DNA from: Candidatus Poribacteria bacterium
GTDB lineage: Bacteria; Poribacteria; WGA-4E; WGA-3G
Direction: 5' to 3'
Length of the DNA stretch: 46,190 bases
Assembly: GCA_026710795.1 (NCBI GenBank)
Contig: JAPOQK010000093.1
Coordinates: forward strand, 1 to 46,190
Shown: positions 25,034-32,489 of the stretch, piece by piece
Position numbering within the stretch: position 1 is the stretch's first letter
Layout of the letters: the number at the start of each line of letters is the position of its first letter
Notes under the pieces: model-generated
Databases searched by the model: none
Told to the model about the DNA's origin: nothing
What the model saw: only the letters and a program-made list of their open reading frames with translations
Made by a program: the position numbers and the translations under genes

Positions 25034-25789
25034 ATGGACATAACCGAAGCACAAAAGAAGCAATTGGATGAGCAGGGGTGTATCGTAATTCCAGATGTGC
25101 TTTCCGAAGAGGAAATTGTGATGTATCGGACTGATATACTTCGGTTAGCAGAGAAGGAGAAACAGGACGGTTCTGCCCTCCGTCATACCAATGAACATGG
25201 TCAACATGTGCGTTGGTTGACCAATAAAGGTGAGATATATGAAAAACTTGTTGCACATCCGAAAGTGATGCCCTTCTTTGAGCATCTGCTTGGTACAGAC
25301 TATACCCTTAGCACCCTAACTTCTAATATTATTGATCCGGGTGCCTCTGATGGTGGATATCATGTTGACAATGTGTTAGGTGGAATGCCTGAACCGTTAC
25401 CCAGTTTTCCATTGGTAGCCAACAGTTTGTGGTTGCTTGACGATTTTACACCGGAAAATGGAGGTACACGACATGTCCCAGGTATTCATCTGCAACGAAT
25501 AAAACCTCCACCCGGTACTACACATCATCCTGACGAGGTCCGACTTTCTGCACCAAAAGGTTCTGTATTTCTTTTCAACGGTGCAGTATGGCATTCAGCA
25601 GGAGCAAACAAAACGGATCAACAACGGGTTGCGCTTATCTGTTTCTGTTGTCGGTCATATATAAAACCGATGTTTGATTTTGTGCATTATTTAAAACCAG
25701 AGGTAGTAGAACGGGCAACACCAACAATGCGTAGAATATATGGATTTGATTCTCAACCGAGACCACCAGATCAACCCACACCTGAATAG
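25034..25789 (+). CDS. Phytanoyl-CoA dioxygenase (PhyH) family protein
   Basis: A 251-residue Fe(II)/2-oxoglutarate-dependent dioxygenase. Iron ligands are H110 and D112 (YHVDN) and the distal H187 (VWHSAG), with the 2-oxoglutarate-binding Arg at about R198 (QQRVAL). The N-terminus has the usual GCIVIPDVLSEEEI. Family members hydroxylate diverse substrates, from phytanoyl-CoA to ectoine, so the substrate is open. The ATG follows GGAG at 7-8 bases. It stands alone between DUF362 and a regulator. A second PhyH gene is at 34641. Confidence 0.92.
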   Translation: MDITEAQKKQLDEQGCIVIPDVLSEEEIVMYRTDILRLAEKEKQDGSALRHTNEHGQHVRWLTNKGEIYEKLVAHPKVMPFFEHLLGTDYTLSTLTSNIIDPGASDGGYHVDNVLGGMPEPLPSFPLVANSLWLLDDFTPENGGTRHVPGIHLQRIKPPPGTTHHPDEVRLSAPKGSVFLFNGAVWHSAGANKTDQQRVALICFCCRSYIKPMFDFVHYLKPEVVERATPTMRRIYGFDSQPRPPDQPTPE

Positions 25790-25871
25790 TAAACCTAATA
25801 GGATCATTCATATAGATACATTGATAAGTGAATATTGGTAAGAAATATCGTAACAAGCGGAAATGATTACA

Positions 25872-25900
25872 TTGACTTCAGTAAAATAATATGATAGAAT
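25872..25900 (+). promoter_or_regulatory. Sigma-70-type promoter of the SufR-like regulator
   Basis: TTGACT (25872-25877), 17 bases, TAGAAT (25895-25900). Predicted transcription start is near 25907, 15-30 bases before the candidate start codons. Confidence 0.6.
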
Positions 25901-25936
25901 GTATCCAAAATAGTATATTTTATGAGGACAAGTGAC

Positions 25937-26620
25937 GTGAATTGTGAAATGAGCGAAACGCGAATGCGAATCCTTCAATTATTGAAGATGCGATGCAGTA
26001 TGACTGTTAGTCAACTGACTGAGGCTTTACACATCAGTGCTATGGGTATCAGACAACATCTTACTATTCTGGAAGAGGAAGGTTTAGTAGAGTATCAACG
26101 TGAAAAGAAGGGACGCGGTCGTCCACATCACATCTACAGTTTGACCGATGAAGCAAACAGCCTGTTTCCCACAACTTACGCAAACTTTGCTGTAGGTTTG
26201 CTGCAAGAAGTTGCAAAATACAACGGTCCTGGGTTCATAAATAAGGTGTTCCGTAGCAGGATGAAGTCTCAGCTACAGATATATAAAGAACGACTTGATG
26301 GGAAAGAATTGGTTGACCGAATTAAGGAACTTACACGTATTCGCGACGAAGAAGGTTATATGGCTTGCTCTGATCAAAACGACAATGATTATATCTTGAT
26401 TGAACACAATTGTCCAATCGCTGCGATTGCACAGGAATATCCGCACGTGTGTGAGATAGAATTGGCACTTTTCAGACAATCCTTAGGGGCGAAGGTATAC
26501 CGAGTTGAACATTTGATGAAGGGAAGTCACAGATGTTGTTACCGTATTCCCAAAACTAATAACACTGATACTGAGACTGTATCCTTATCGACTAAACAAA
26601 CAATCCAAACCGATGGTTAA
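25937..26620 (+). CDS. SufR-like helix-turn-helix regulator with C-terminal cysteine cluster
   Basis: A 227-residue protein. An N-terminal winged helix-turn-helix (about 5-80) has RILQLLK...MTVSQLTEALHISAMGIRQHLTILEEEGLV and a basic wing GRGRPHHIY. The C-terminal part has EHNCPI, then HVCEIELALF, then HLMKGSHRCCYRI, the Cys/His layout of SufR, which binds an iron-sulfur cluster and represses suf genes. GTG 25937 is preferred (GAGGA 8 bases upstream); ATG 25922 in the same frame has no ribosome site. The next gene is a ferredoxin, consistent with Fe-S or redox control. Confidence 0.82.
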   Translation: MNCEMSETRMRILQLLKMRCSMTVSQLTEALHISAMGIRQHLTILEEEGLVEYQREKKGRGRPHHIYSLTDEANSLFPTTYANFAVGLLQEVAKYNGPGFINKVFRSRMKSQLQIYKERLDGKELVDRIKELTRIRDEEGYMACSDQNDNDYILIEHNCPIAAIAQEYPHVCEIELALFRQSLGAKVYRVEHLMKGSHRCCYRIPKTNNTDTETVSLSTKQTIQTDG

Positions 26621-26682
26621 TTGGATAGAATCGGTTACGCTTTTACTCTACATTTCCAAAATCAACTTTAAGGCAAATATTT

Positions 26683-27276
26683 ATGTCTGATGAATCAGGT
26701 AGACGTGACTTTTTTAAGGAAGCCTTTAATCAGATCATGAAGCCTGTCGCTGAATTTCTTGATGACAGGATTTTAGATCCGTTTCCCACTGATAAACCGC
26801 ATCGTAATATATTTCGTCCTCCAGGGGCACTGCCTGAACCAGAATTCTTAGATAAATGCCTTCGTTGTGGCAATTGTGTCAATAACTGTCCCGCAAGTGC
26901 AATACAGCCTTTACAAAGCCAAGATACCATTCTAAGAAACACACCCTATATTGACCCCGAAGAGCAGCCTTGTGTTATATGTGATTCTTTAGCATGTATG
27001 CATGTCTGTCCAAGTGGTGCACTACAACTTGTCTTTGCTGAGGACATACGGATCGGACTCGCAGTATTTAATGCAGATACGTGTCTCCGCAGACAATCAG
27101 TTGACTGCACCTACTGTGTAGATACCTGTCCTATTGGAGAAGATGCTATTAAGTTATCGACTGAAGCAATTGTGGAAGTACTTGATACTGGTTGTACAGG
27201 GTGTGGGGTATGTCAGTACGCTTGTCCGACAGACCCAAAATCTATAGTAATTATGCCATTGCCACCTCAACAATAG
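26683..27276 (+). CDS. Four-cluster ferredoxin-type protein (NapG/MauM-like)
   Basis: The 197-residue protein has four cysteine clusters, each ending Cys-Pro: CLRCGNCVNNCP, CVICDSLACMHVCP, CLRRQSVDCTYCVDTCP and CTGCGVCQYACP. This is the layout of the NapG/MauM ferredoxins that pass electrons to periplasmic enzymes. The N-terminus has RRDFFKEAF, resembling a twin-arginine motif, but no clear hydrophobic stretch follows, so export is uncertain. It lies 62 bases after the SufR-like gene and 4 bases before the DUF4381-like gene. The partner enzyme is not in the window. Confidence 0.85.
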   Translation: MSDESGRRDFFKEAFNQIMKPVAEFLDDRILDPFPTDKPHRNIFRPPGALPEPEFLDKCLRCGNCVNNCPASAIQPLQSQDTILRNTPYIDPEEQPCVICDSLACMHVCPSGALQLVFAEDIRIGLAVFNADTCLRRQSVDCTYCVDTCPIGEDAIKLSTEAIVEVLDTGCTGCGVCQYACPTDPKSIVIMPLPPQQ

Positions 27277-27280
27277 CATC

Positions 27281-27817
27281 ATGTTCGTTTTTCCACAATT
27301 CCTTATACAAATCCCATCTAATGATCAAGGATTACGCGACATAAAACCTCCGCTGGATGTGCCAGTAAACATATTGCCTTATGTTCTAATTGGCGGACTC
27401 ATACTTCTTATTATCATCGCAACAATATATGTCTATTTTCGAAAACGTCCTCAGAAAGTAGTTCCACCTCCTACCAGAGAGGTAATTCCACGACTACCTC
27501 ATGAGATTGCCCTTGAACAATTGGCACAACTTGAAGCCGAATCATACGACATGGAAACCTATCATATCCTTATATCTAATATACTTCGAGAGTATATTGC
27601 AGCACGATACCATATTCCCGCATTAGAGTTGACAACTACCGGACTGCTGCGACAGATGACGCGTGAACAATTAAACGACTCTTATGTCAAACATGTTAAG
27701 CAATTTCTTGCGAATTGCGATAGAGTAAAGTTTGCAACATATCAAGCAGAACAGTCTGAAGTAGATGCACGCATGGTAGATGCCCGTTGGTTTGTTGAGG
27801 AAACAAAAGCAAATTAG
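27281..27817 (+). CDS. DUF4381-like membrane protein of a Bat/MoxR-type cluster
   Basis: A 178-residue protein with GLRDIKPP near residue 18, one membrane segment (about 30-52), a basic/Pro-rich stretch and a helical cytoplasmic domain (about 70-178) with ILREYIAARYHIPALELTT and LANCDRVKFATYQ. DUF4381 proteins accompany MoxR, DUF58 and VWA genes. Here those partners follow only after an inserted signalling cassette (DUF58 at 31481). It starts four bases after the ferredoxin stop. Confidence 0.78.
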   Translation: MFVFPQFLIQIPSNDQGLRDIKPPLDVPVNILPYVLIGGLILLIIIATIYVYFRKRPQKVVPPPTREVIPRLPHEIALEQLAQLEAESYDMETYHILISNILREYIAARYHIPALELTTTGLLRQMTREQLNDSYVKHVKQFLANCDRVKFATYQAEQSEVDARMVDARWFVEETKAN

Positions 27818-27874
27818 GCATGAGTCTTGATTAATACTATCCTGATGTTATATAAGGTGAGTTCTGTATAAGGC

Positions 27875-27911
27875 TTGTAGGACGGGTTGCGGAACGAAAC
27901 CCAACATACAA
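27875..27911. repeat. Palindromic GGGTT...AACCC repeat
   Basis: TTGTAGGACGGGTTGCGG...AACCCAACATACAA forms nested inverted arms (TTGTA-like/TACAA and GGGTT/AACCC) around GCGGAACG. Closely similar palindromes are common in many bacterial genomes. Together with the next repeat and a promoter it fills the 417-base gap 27818-28234; no gene is seen there. Confidence 0.45.
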
Positions 27912-27990
27912 ATATATTCTAATACCAATTCTAATATTTATTGTCCCATTACTGGATTCAACCATTGTTATTGATTGGAAATCTTTCTTC

Positions 27991-28076
27991 TGTAGGAGCG
28001 ACCTCCCGGTCGCGACCAGGAGGTCGCTCCTACAAGTAATCCTCAGCAAATGGCACTTTATTTATTAGAAATGGTA
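27991..28076. repeat. TGTAGGAGCGACC palindrome with downstream flank shared with 23.4 kb
   Basis: TGTAGGAGCGACCTCC (27991-28006) pairs exactly with 28019-28034 around a 12-base spacer that contains GGTCGCGACC, itself a palindrome. The next roughly 43 bases match, inverted, those at 23352-23396. A compact hairpin with no gene. Confidence 0.65.
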
Positions 28077-28151
28077 TAAAGTATTAACGTTTGTTGTATA
28101 ATTATCCAGAAATGTGAAAACTGAATATCCGTGATGATCTTTTGAAAAGAC

Positions 28152-28180
28152 TTGAAATTTTTTAAAAACTTTGGTATCCT
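28152..28180 (+). promoter_or_regulatory. Promoter of the anti-sigma / partner-switching operon
   Basis: TTGAAA (28152-28157), 17 bases, TATCCT (28175-28180). The tandem duplication begins at 28182, directly behind the -10 box, so only the upstream copy has this promoter. Confidence 0.5.
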
Positions 28181-28181
28181 G

Positions 28182-28905
28182 TTTATACGCAATTTTGATA
28201 GAAGGTAATTGCCTAGTAATTCTTTATCAGATGCATGTCAGTCGAATTACTCAAAACAAGGAGGCAACTCAGCGTGGCAAATACATTTTCCAATGATGAA
28301 GTGCTCCTGACTATACCCATGCGACCGGATATGGAACTTGCAGCTGCTAAATTAGCATCAGCCATTGCCGAATTAATGAGTTTCAACGATGACCAGATAG
28401 AAGGAATTCAACTGGCGATGATAGAATCATGTATAAATGCATTCGAGCATAGCAGGAGTCCAGACCAGTCGGTCGTAATACAGTATATTATCAGGACGAA
28501 TGAATTGGAATTCAAAATCATAGACCAAGGAATTGGTTTCAACTTTATACGCAATTTTGATAGAAGGTAATTGCCTAGTAATTCTTTATTAGATGCATGT
28601 CAGTCGAATTACTCAAAACAAGGAGGCGACTCAGCGTGGCAAATACATTTTCCAATGATGAAGTGCTCCTAACTATACCCATGCGACCGGATATGGAACT
28701 TGCAGCTGCTAAATTAGCATCAGTCATTGCCGAATCAATGAGTTTCAACGATGACCAGATAGAAGAAATTCAACTGGCGATGATAGAATCATGTATAAAT
28801 GCATTCGAGCATAGCAGGAGTCCAGACCAGTCGGTCGTAATACAGTATATTATCAGGACGAATGAATTGGAATTCAAAATCACAGACCAAGGAATTGGTT
28901 TCAAC
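28182..28905 (+). repeat. Tandem duplication of a 362-base unit covering leader and 5' part of the anti-sigma gene
   Basis: 28182-28543 and 28544-28905 are direct copies with seven base differences that I counted, mostly transitions. The unit starts with the leader (TTTATACGCAATTTTG) and ends after the G1 box of the ATPase domain. Because 362 is not a multiple of three, the first copy runs out of frame into the second leader and stops early. The differences argue against an assembly artefact. Confidence 0.85.
28274..28570 (+). pseudogene. Truncated upstream copy of the anti-sigma factor gene
   Basis: The first copy made by the duplication encodes 98 residues. It keeps the N-box (LAMIESCINAFEH) and the first nucleotide-binding box (DQGIGFN), then runs into FIRNFDRR from the duplicated leader and stops. 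It lacks the G2 box, so it cannot bind ATP normally. GTG 28274 has AAGGAGG 9 bases upstream; an ATG at 28235 is in frame but lies before that site. Against the full copy, five of six coding differences change the residue (Q/R, A/V, L/S, G/E, I/T), which fits relaxed selection. It could still be translated and titrate a partner. Confidence 0.8.
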
Positions 28906-29070
28906 CCAACGAACAAGTCAACACGTAGAACCAATCAGCCAGATTTACATCCAGATATGCGGAAACGCGGATGGGGATTAGAAATTATGAATACACTCAT
29001 GGATAGTGTGGATATTATGAGCGGCGAAAACGGGACAACCATTACTATGGTTAAGTGTAAAACTGCATAA
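28636..29070 (+). CDS. Anti-sigma factor / serine kinase of RsbW-SpoIIAB type (HATPase)
   Basis: A 144-residue GHKL-fold protein. The N-box is LAMIESCINAFEH, the G1 box DQGIGFNP, and the G2 box RGWGLEIMNTLMD, so the whole ATP site is present. Such proteins bind a sigma factor and phosphorylate a STAS antagonist, and the antagonist gene follows 40 bases later. GTG 28636 is supported by AAGGAGG 9 bases before it. The intact copy is the downstream one of the tandem duplication and must rely on read-through from the promoter at 28152. No sigma factor gene is nearby. Confidence 0.88.
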   Translation: MANTFSNDEVLLTIPMRPDMELAAAKLASVIAESMSFNDDQIEEIQLAMIESCINAFEHSRSPDQSVVIQYIIRTNELEFKITDQGIGFNPTNKSTRRTNQPDLHPDMRKRGWGLEIMNTLMDSVDIMSGENGTTITMVKCKTA

Positions 29071-29110
29071 ACATCTGCATAGCCAATTCTCATATACAGG
29101 AGGAATAAGT

Positions 29111-29455
29111 TTGGCAAATAAATTCGATATTCAAATCCGTGCAGAGCACGAATACGCTGTTCTTGAAACAGCAGGATACTTAAACGATTCGCTCGGGGAG
29201 CGATTATCAAAAGAAGCACAGGAACTCATAGAAAAAGGGTATACCCAATTGGTAATCAACTTAGATAAAACCGCGCTGATTAACAGCATTGGTATCTCAA
29301 TTCTGATAGAAATTATTGAGGCACTTGATGAACGTGACGGGACGTTGAACTTTTGTGGGTTATCCGCAACTCAGGAGCGCACATTTCGCATGATGGCAAT
29401 TGCCAAATATGCTGGGATCTTTCCAGATGAAAAGGCTGCTATCGCTGATTTTTAG
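29111..29455 (+). CDS. Anti-sigma factor antagonist (STAS domain, RsbV/SpoIIAA-like)
   Basis: The 114-residue STAS domain starts at TTG, with AGGAGGAA 5-6 bases upstream. The phosphorylatable serine is S59 in INSIGISIL; the residue before it is Asn where Asp is usual. The C-terminal CGLSATQERTFRMMAIAKYAGIFPDEKAAI is typical. When dephosphorylated it should bind the RsbW-like protein and free its target. Neighbours are that kinase upstream and a PP2C phosphatase downstream, a complete partner switch. Confidence 0.9.
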   Translation: MANKFDIQIRAEHEYAVLETAGYLNDSLGERLSKEAQELIEKGYTQLVINLDKTALINSIGISILIEIIEALDERDGTLNFCGLSATQERTFRMMAIAKYAGIFPDEKAAIADF

Positions 29456-29546
29456 TGTGATTCTAACTGGACACACTCCTCATACAAACCTAAACTACCT
29501 AATACACCGTTCGTCCAACATAACAGGTCAACAGGATTGAACACCT

Positions 29547-31469
29547 ATGATAAGTTTAGGAGAAAATAAGGAACAATCCGACATGCACCTAAGTTCCGCA
29601 GAAGAAACCATACAAAGGTTATTATTCAGTTTATCCGAACTGGAGCAATTAGGTCAAACATTAATCTCTGGTCACAGCAATTTTAATGTCTCCAGTAAGA
29701 CTTATCTTCGAATCACACTGGGTACACTTCAAGTACCAAGTGGCGCAATCTTATGCTACCATTCAACTGATAATTACCTGTCTGTAGCAGCCTCAACCCC
29801 AGAAATTGAAACCAACCAGATTGAAATAGAACCAGATGAAGTTTCCTGTTTACTTGAAAGCCCTTTAGTTGAGTTACACTCACCTCCAGAAGACCTCCAA
29901 GATTTCATTGAAAGAAACTCAAACTTCTTAAATGGTAATGAGATGCATCATCTTTGGGTGCCTTTAAAAATTCAAGATGAATTCCTTGGGATCTTGAGTT
30001 TAGGTAAATTTTTAGGTCGCGCAAAGTTAGAGGCATGGGAACAAGAACTACTTACTATTCTTGCACATCAAATATCAATTGCGATCGCATATTCACGGAA
30101 TGAGGAACGCATTCAGAGTGAAAAGTTTCGGTTGTTTATGCTTGCAGAAAGTGCACCACAAATATGTCAACTTCTACAACCTGACGATGCAGCTGAACAG
30201 GTTGTATTTCAAGCAGTCGCACTCTTAGATGCGAACATGGGTGCTCTCATGCTTATAGAACCGCAACACAAGCACCTTGAGTTACAATATGTTTTTCCAC
30301 CTGAACTATTGAATACAGGAGATGACCAACAAGAAACTGATAATAAGCTTGTTATTCCTATAGGCGATATTGATGACAAGAGCACGGAAACAGAAACACC
30401 AACCTCAGAGGAGATGTTAGTTAACGTTGTTAAAAACGGGAGAACAGACCAATGTGTGTCTAAATTGGATACGCTTTTTGGTGGTAGTAACCTAATGGCT
30501 GGACCAATTCAAGGACGCGATGGTGATATTTTAGGTTTACTTGTAGTGGGAGACAAGGAAGTACGTGGTGGTAGTGTAGCTGAGTTTACATTTGAAGATG
30601 AAACACTCCTTGATTCCTTTGCCAAGCAGGCTGGAGTGGCAATTGAGAACGCACATTTACATCAAGAAGCACTCGATGCACGTCTATTACAAGCTGAAAT
30701 GGAAGAAGCACGGAAAATCCAAGAGAATCTGATACCTGATACACTCCCAGATATACCAGGATACGAAGTTGCTGGACATTATGAACCACGCGGACCTGTT
30801 GGTGGTGATTACTTTGATTGTATTGAACTTAAGGCTGGTGGGTGGGGACTTGCTATCGCTGATGTATCTGGTAAAGGAATGCAGGCAGCCCTCTTGATGG
30901 CGACGTTACGGGCTGGTCTTCTCTCCGAATTAACAAGTGCAAGAGGACGTGAAGAAGATAAACTCGTAGACATGAAGAACGAACTGATCGATATGGCAAT
31001 GACTCTGAACTCTTTACTATATGTTAGTGGAACAGAGGAAAAATACGCTACTTTCTTTTATACTCATCTTAATCCTGAAACAGATATACTTACAACGTTG
31101 AATTGTGGGCACAATCCTCCGCTGATTGTCAAGAACGATGGGGACATTGTATGGCTTGGAGAAGAGGTAGGTGGTCTCCCAATAGGGATGTTTCCAAATG
31201 ACATGGTTCCTCTGATAGCAAAATTCGAGGCAGAACAGATTAAACTTGAAAGTGGGGATCTTATAATTTATTATACAGATGGTGTTACCGAAACCGTCAA
31301 CATTGATGATGAATTTTATGATGAAGAACGACTTGAGCAGTTAGGAAAAACATGTTCTGATATTGATGCATCACAGATATGTGAACTAATATATAAGTCG
31401 GTAATGGACTTTCAAGGGGACGCAGATCAATTTGACGATCTGACACTACTCGTTCTTAGAAAAAAATAG
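29547..31469 (+). CDS. PP2C-type phosphatase with tandem GAF domains (RsbU/SpoIIE family)
   Basis: The 640-residue protein has two GAF-like sensory regions (about 45-180 and 195-370), a coiled-coil linker (HLHQEALDARLLQAEMEEA) and a SpoIIE phosphatase domain from about 385. The phosphatase metal motifs are VGGDYFD, IADVSGKG and YTDGVTE, with NCGHNPPL between them. It should dephosphorylate the STAS antagonist in response to a ligand or redox signal sensed by GAF. The start is uncertain: ATG 29547 or ATG 29583, both with weak ribosome sites. It is the last signalling gene before the DUF58 gene, 11 bases on. Confidence 0.9.
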   Translation: MISLGENKEQSDMHLSSAEETIQRLLFSLSELEQLGQTLISGHSNFNVSSKTYLRITLGTLQVPSGAILCYHSTDNYLSVAASTPEIETNQIEIEPDEVSCLLESPLVELHSPPEDLQDFIERNSNFLNGNEMHHLWVPLKIQDEFLGILSLGKFLGRAKLEAWEQELLTILAHQISIAIAYSRNEERIQSEKFRLFMLAESAPQICQLLQPDDAAEQVVFQAVALLDANMGALMLIEPQHKHLELQYVFPPELLNTGDDQQETDNKLVIPIGDIDDKSTETETPTSEEMLVNVVKNGRTDQCVSKLDTLFGGSNLMAGPIQGRDGDILGLLVVGDKEVRGGSVAEFTFEDETLLDSFAKQAGVAIENAHLHQEALDARLLQAEMEEARKIQENLIPDTLPDIPGYEVAGHYEPRGPVGGDYFDCIELKAGGWGLAIADVSGKGMQAALLMATLRAGLLSELTSARGREEDKLVDMKNELIDMAMTLNSLLYVSGTEEKYATFFYTHLNPETDILTTLNCGHNPPLIVKNDGDIVWLGEEVGGLPIGMFPNDMVPLIAKFEAEQIKLESGDLIIYYTDGVTETVNIDDEFYDEERLEQLGKTCSDIDASQICELIYKSVMDFQGDADQFDDLTLLVLRKK

Positions 31470-31480
31470 GAAGACAATAC

Positions 31481-32443
31481 ATGCAACAGAGAGTAGAAGG
31501 ACGGCAATTCTTAGATCCTACAATCCTCGCACAAATTGGCAATCTGGAACTAATTGCAAAATTTGTCGTTGAAGGTTTTATCTCAGGCTTACATAAAAGT
31601 CCATACCACGGGTTTAGCGTCGAGTTTTCGCAATACAGACAGTATATGCCGGGAGACGATACCAAACACATCGACTGGAAAGTATATGGAAGAACTGACC
31701 GTTACTATATTAAACAATTTGAGGAAGAGACAAATCTCAACTGTTATCTCTTGTTGGATACAAGTCAGTCTATGGCACATCCTTCTCCTGAAGACTTAGA
31801 CGAGATAAATGAGGCTGAACCTACCGAAACAACGAGTAGTACTGGTCCATTATCAAAACTCCGCTATGCCTCTTTTCTCATCGCATCGCTTTCATATTTT
31901 ATGGCGAAACAACGAGATGCTGTAGGATTCGCTTATTTTGACGATAAGGTACATCAGTATTTGCCTGCGCGGAGTAGTGCATCACACATGCATACCATTC
32001 TGTTGACATTGGAGAACATACAAACAGAAAAGGAAACACGGATTGGTGAACCGCTTCACCAAATCGCAGAACGGTTGACCAAACGCGGTTTAGTAATTCT
32101 AATTTCTGATTTATACGATGATAATCCTGATGAGGTGATAGAAGGACTTGAACATCTACGTTATGATGGACACGAAGTCATCGTATTTCATATACTATCT
32201 CAACAGGAAGTAGATTTTGAGTTTGAAAGACTTATCCGTTTCGTTGATTCTGAAAGTGATCAAGAAATTATAACGACACCACAAGTCATTCGGGAAAGTT
32301 ATCTCAACAATTTTAACGAATTTATTAATCACTACAGGACAACCTTGAACCAATCGGATATAGACTATAATCTCATAAATACATCAACCCCGATTGATAG
32401 AGCACTTTCAGCATATCTCGCTAAGAGACAAGGCTTTTTATAG
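31481..32443 (+). CDS. DUF58 domain-containing protein
   Basis: A 320-residue soluble protein with the DUF58 signature: GLHKSPYHGFSVEFSQYRQYMPGDDTKHIDWKVYGRTDRYYIKQFEEETN, followed by a VWA-like fold with LLLDTSQSM. DUF58 proteins work with MoxR ATPases and BatA/BatB membrane VWA proteins. The gene lies 11 bases after the PP2C gene and 46 bases before a VWA gene, so signalling and Bat genes share a transcript. No MoxR gene is seen in the window. Confidence 0.9.
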   Translation: MQQRVEGRQFLDPTILAQIGNLELIAKFVVEGFISGLHKSPYHGFSVEFSQYRQYMPGDDTKHIDWKVYGRTDRYYIKQFEEETNLNCYLLLDTSQSMAHPSPEDLDEINEAEPTETTSSTGPLSKLRYASFLIASLSYFMAKQRDAVGFAYFDDKVHQYLPARSSASHMHTILLTLENIQTEKETRIGEPLHQIAERLTKRGLVILISDLYDDNPDEVIEGLEHLRYDGHEVIVFHILSQQEVDFEFERLIRFVDSESDQEIITTPQVIRESYLNNFNEFINHYRTTLNQSDIDYNLINTSTPIDRALSAYLAKRQGFL

Positions 32444-32489
32444 ACAGTAATGGACACAGACCTTGCTTTGATACACTAAGGAGAAATAC

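Noticed and set aside
28235..28273. ATG 28235 (and 28597) as anti-sigma start
   Set aside because: A strong AAGGAGG lies after that ATG and 9 bases before an in-frame GTG, which starts the protein at MANTFS.
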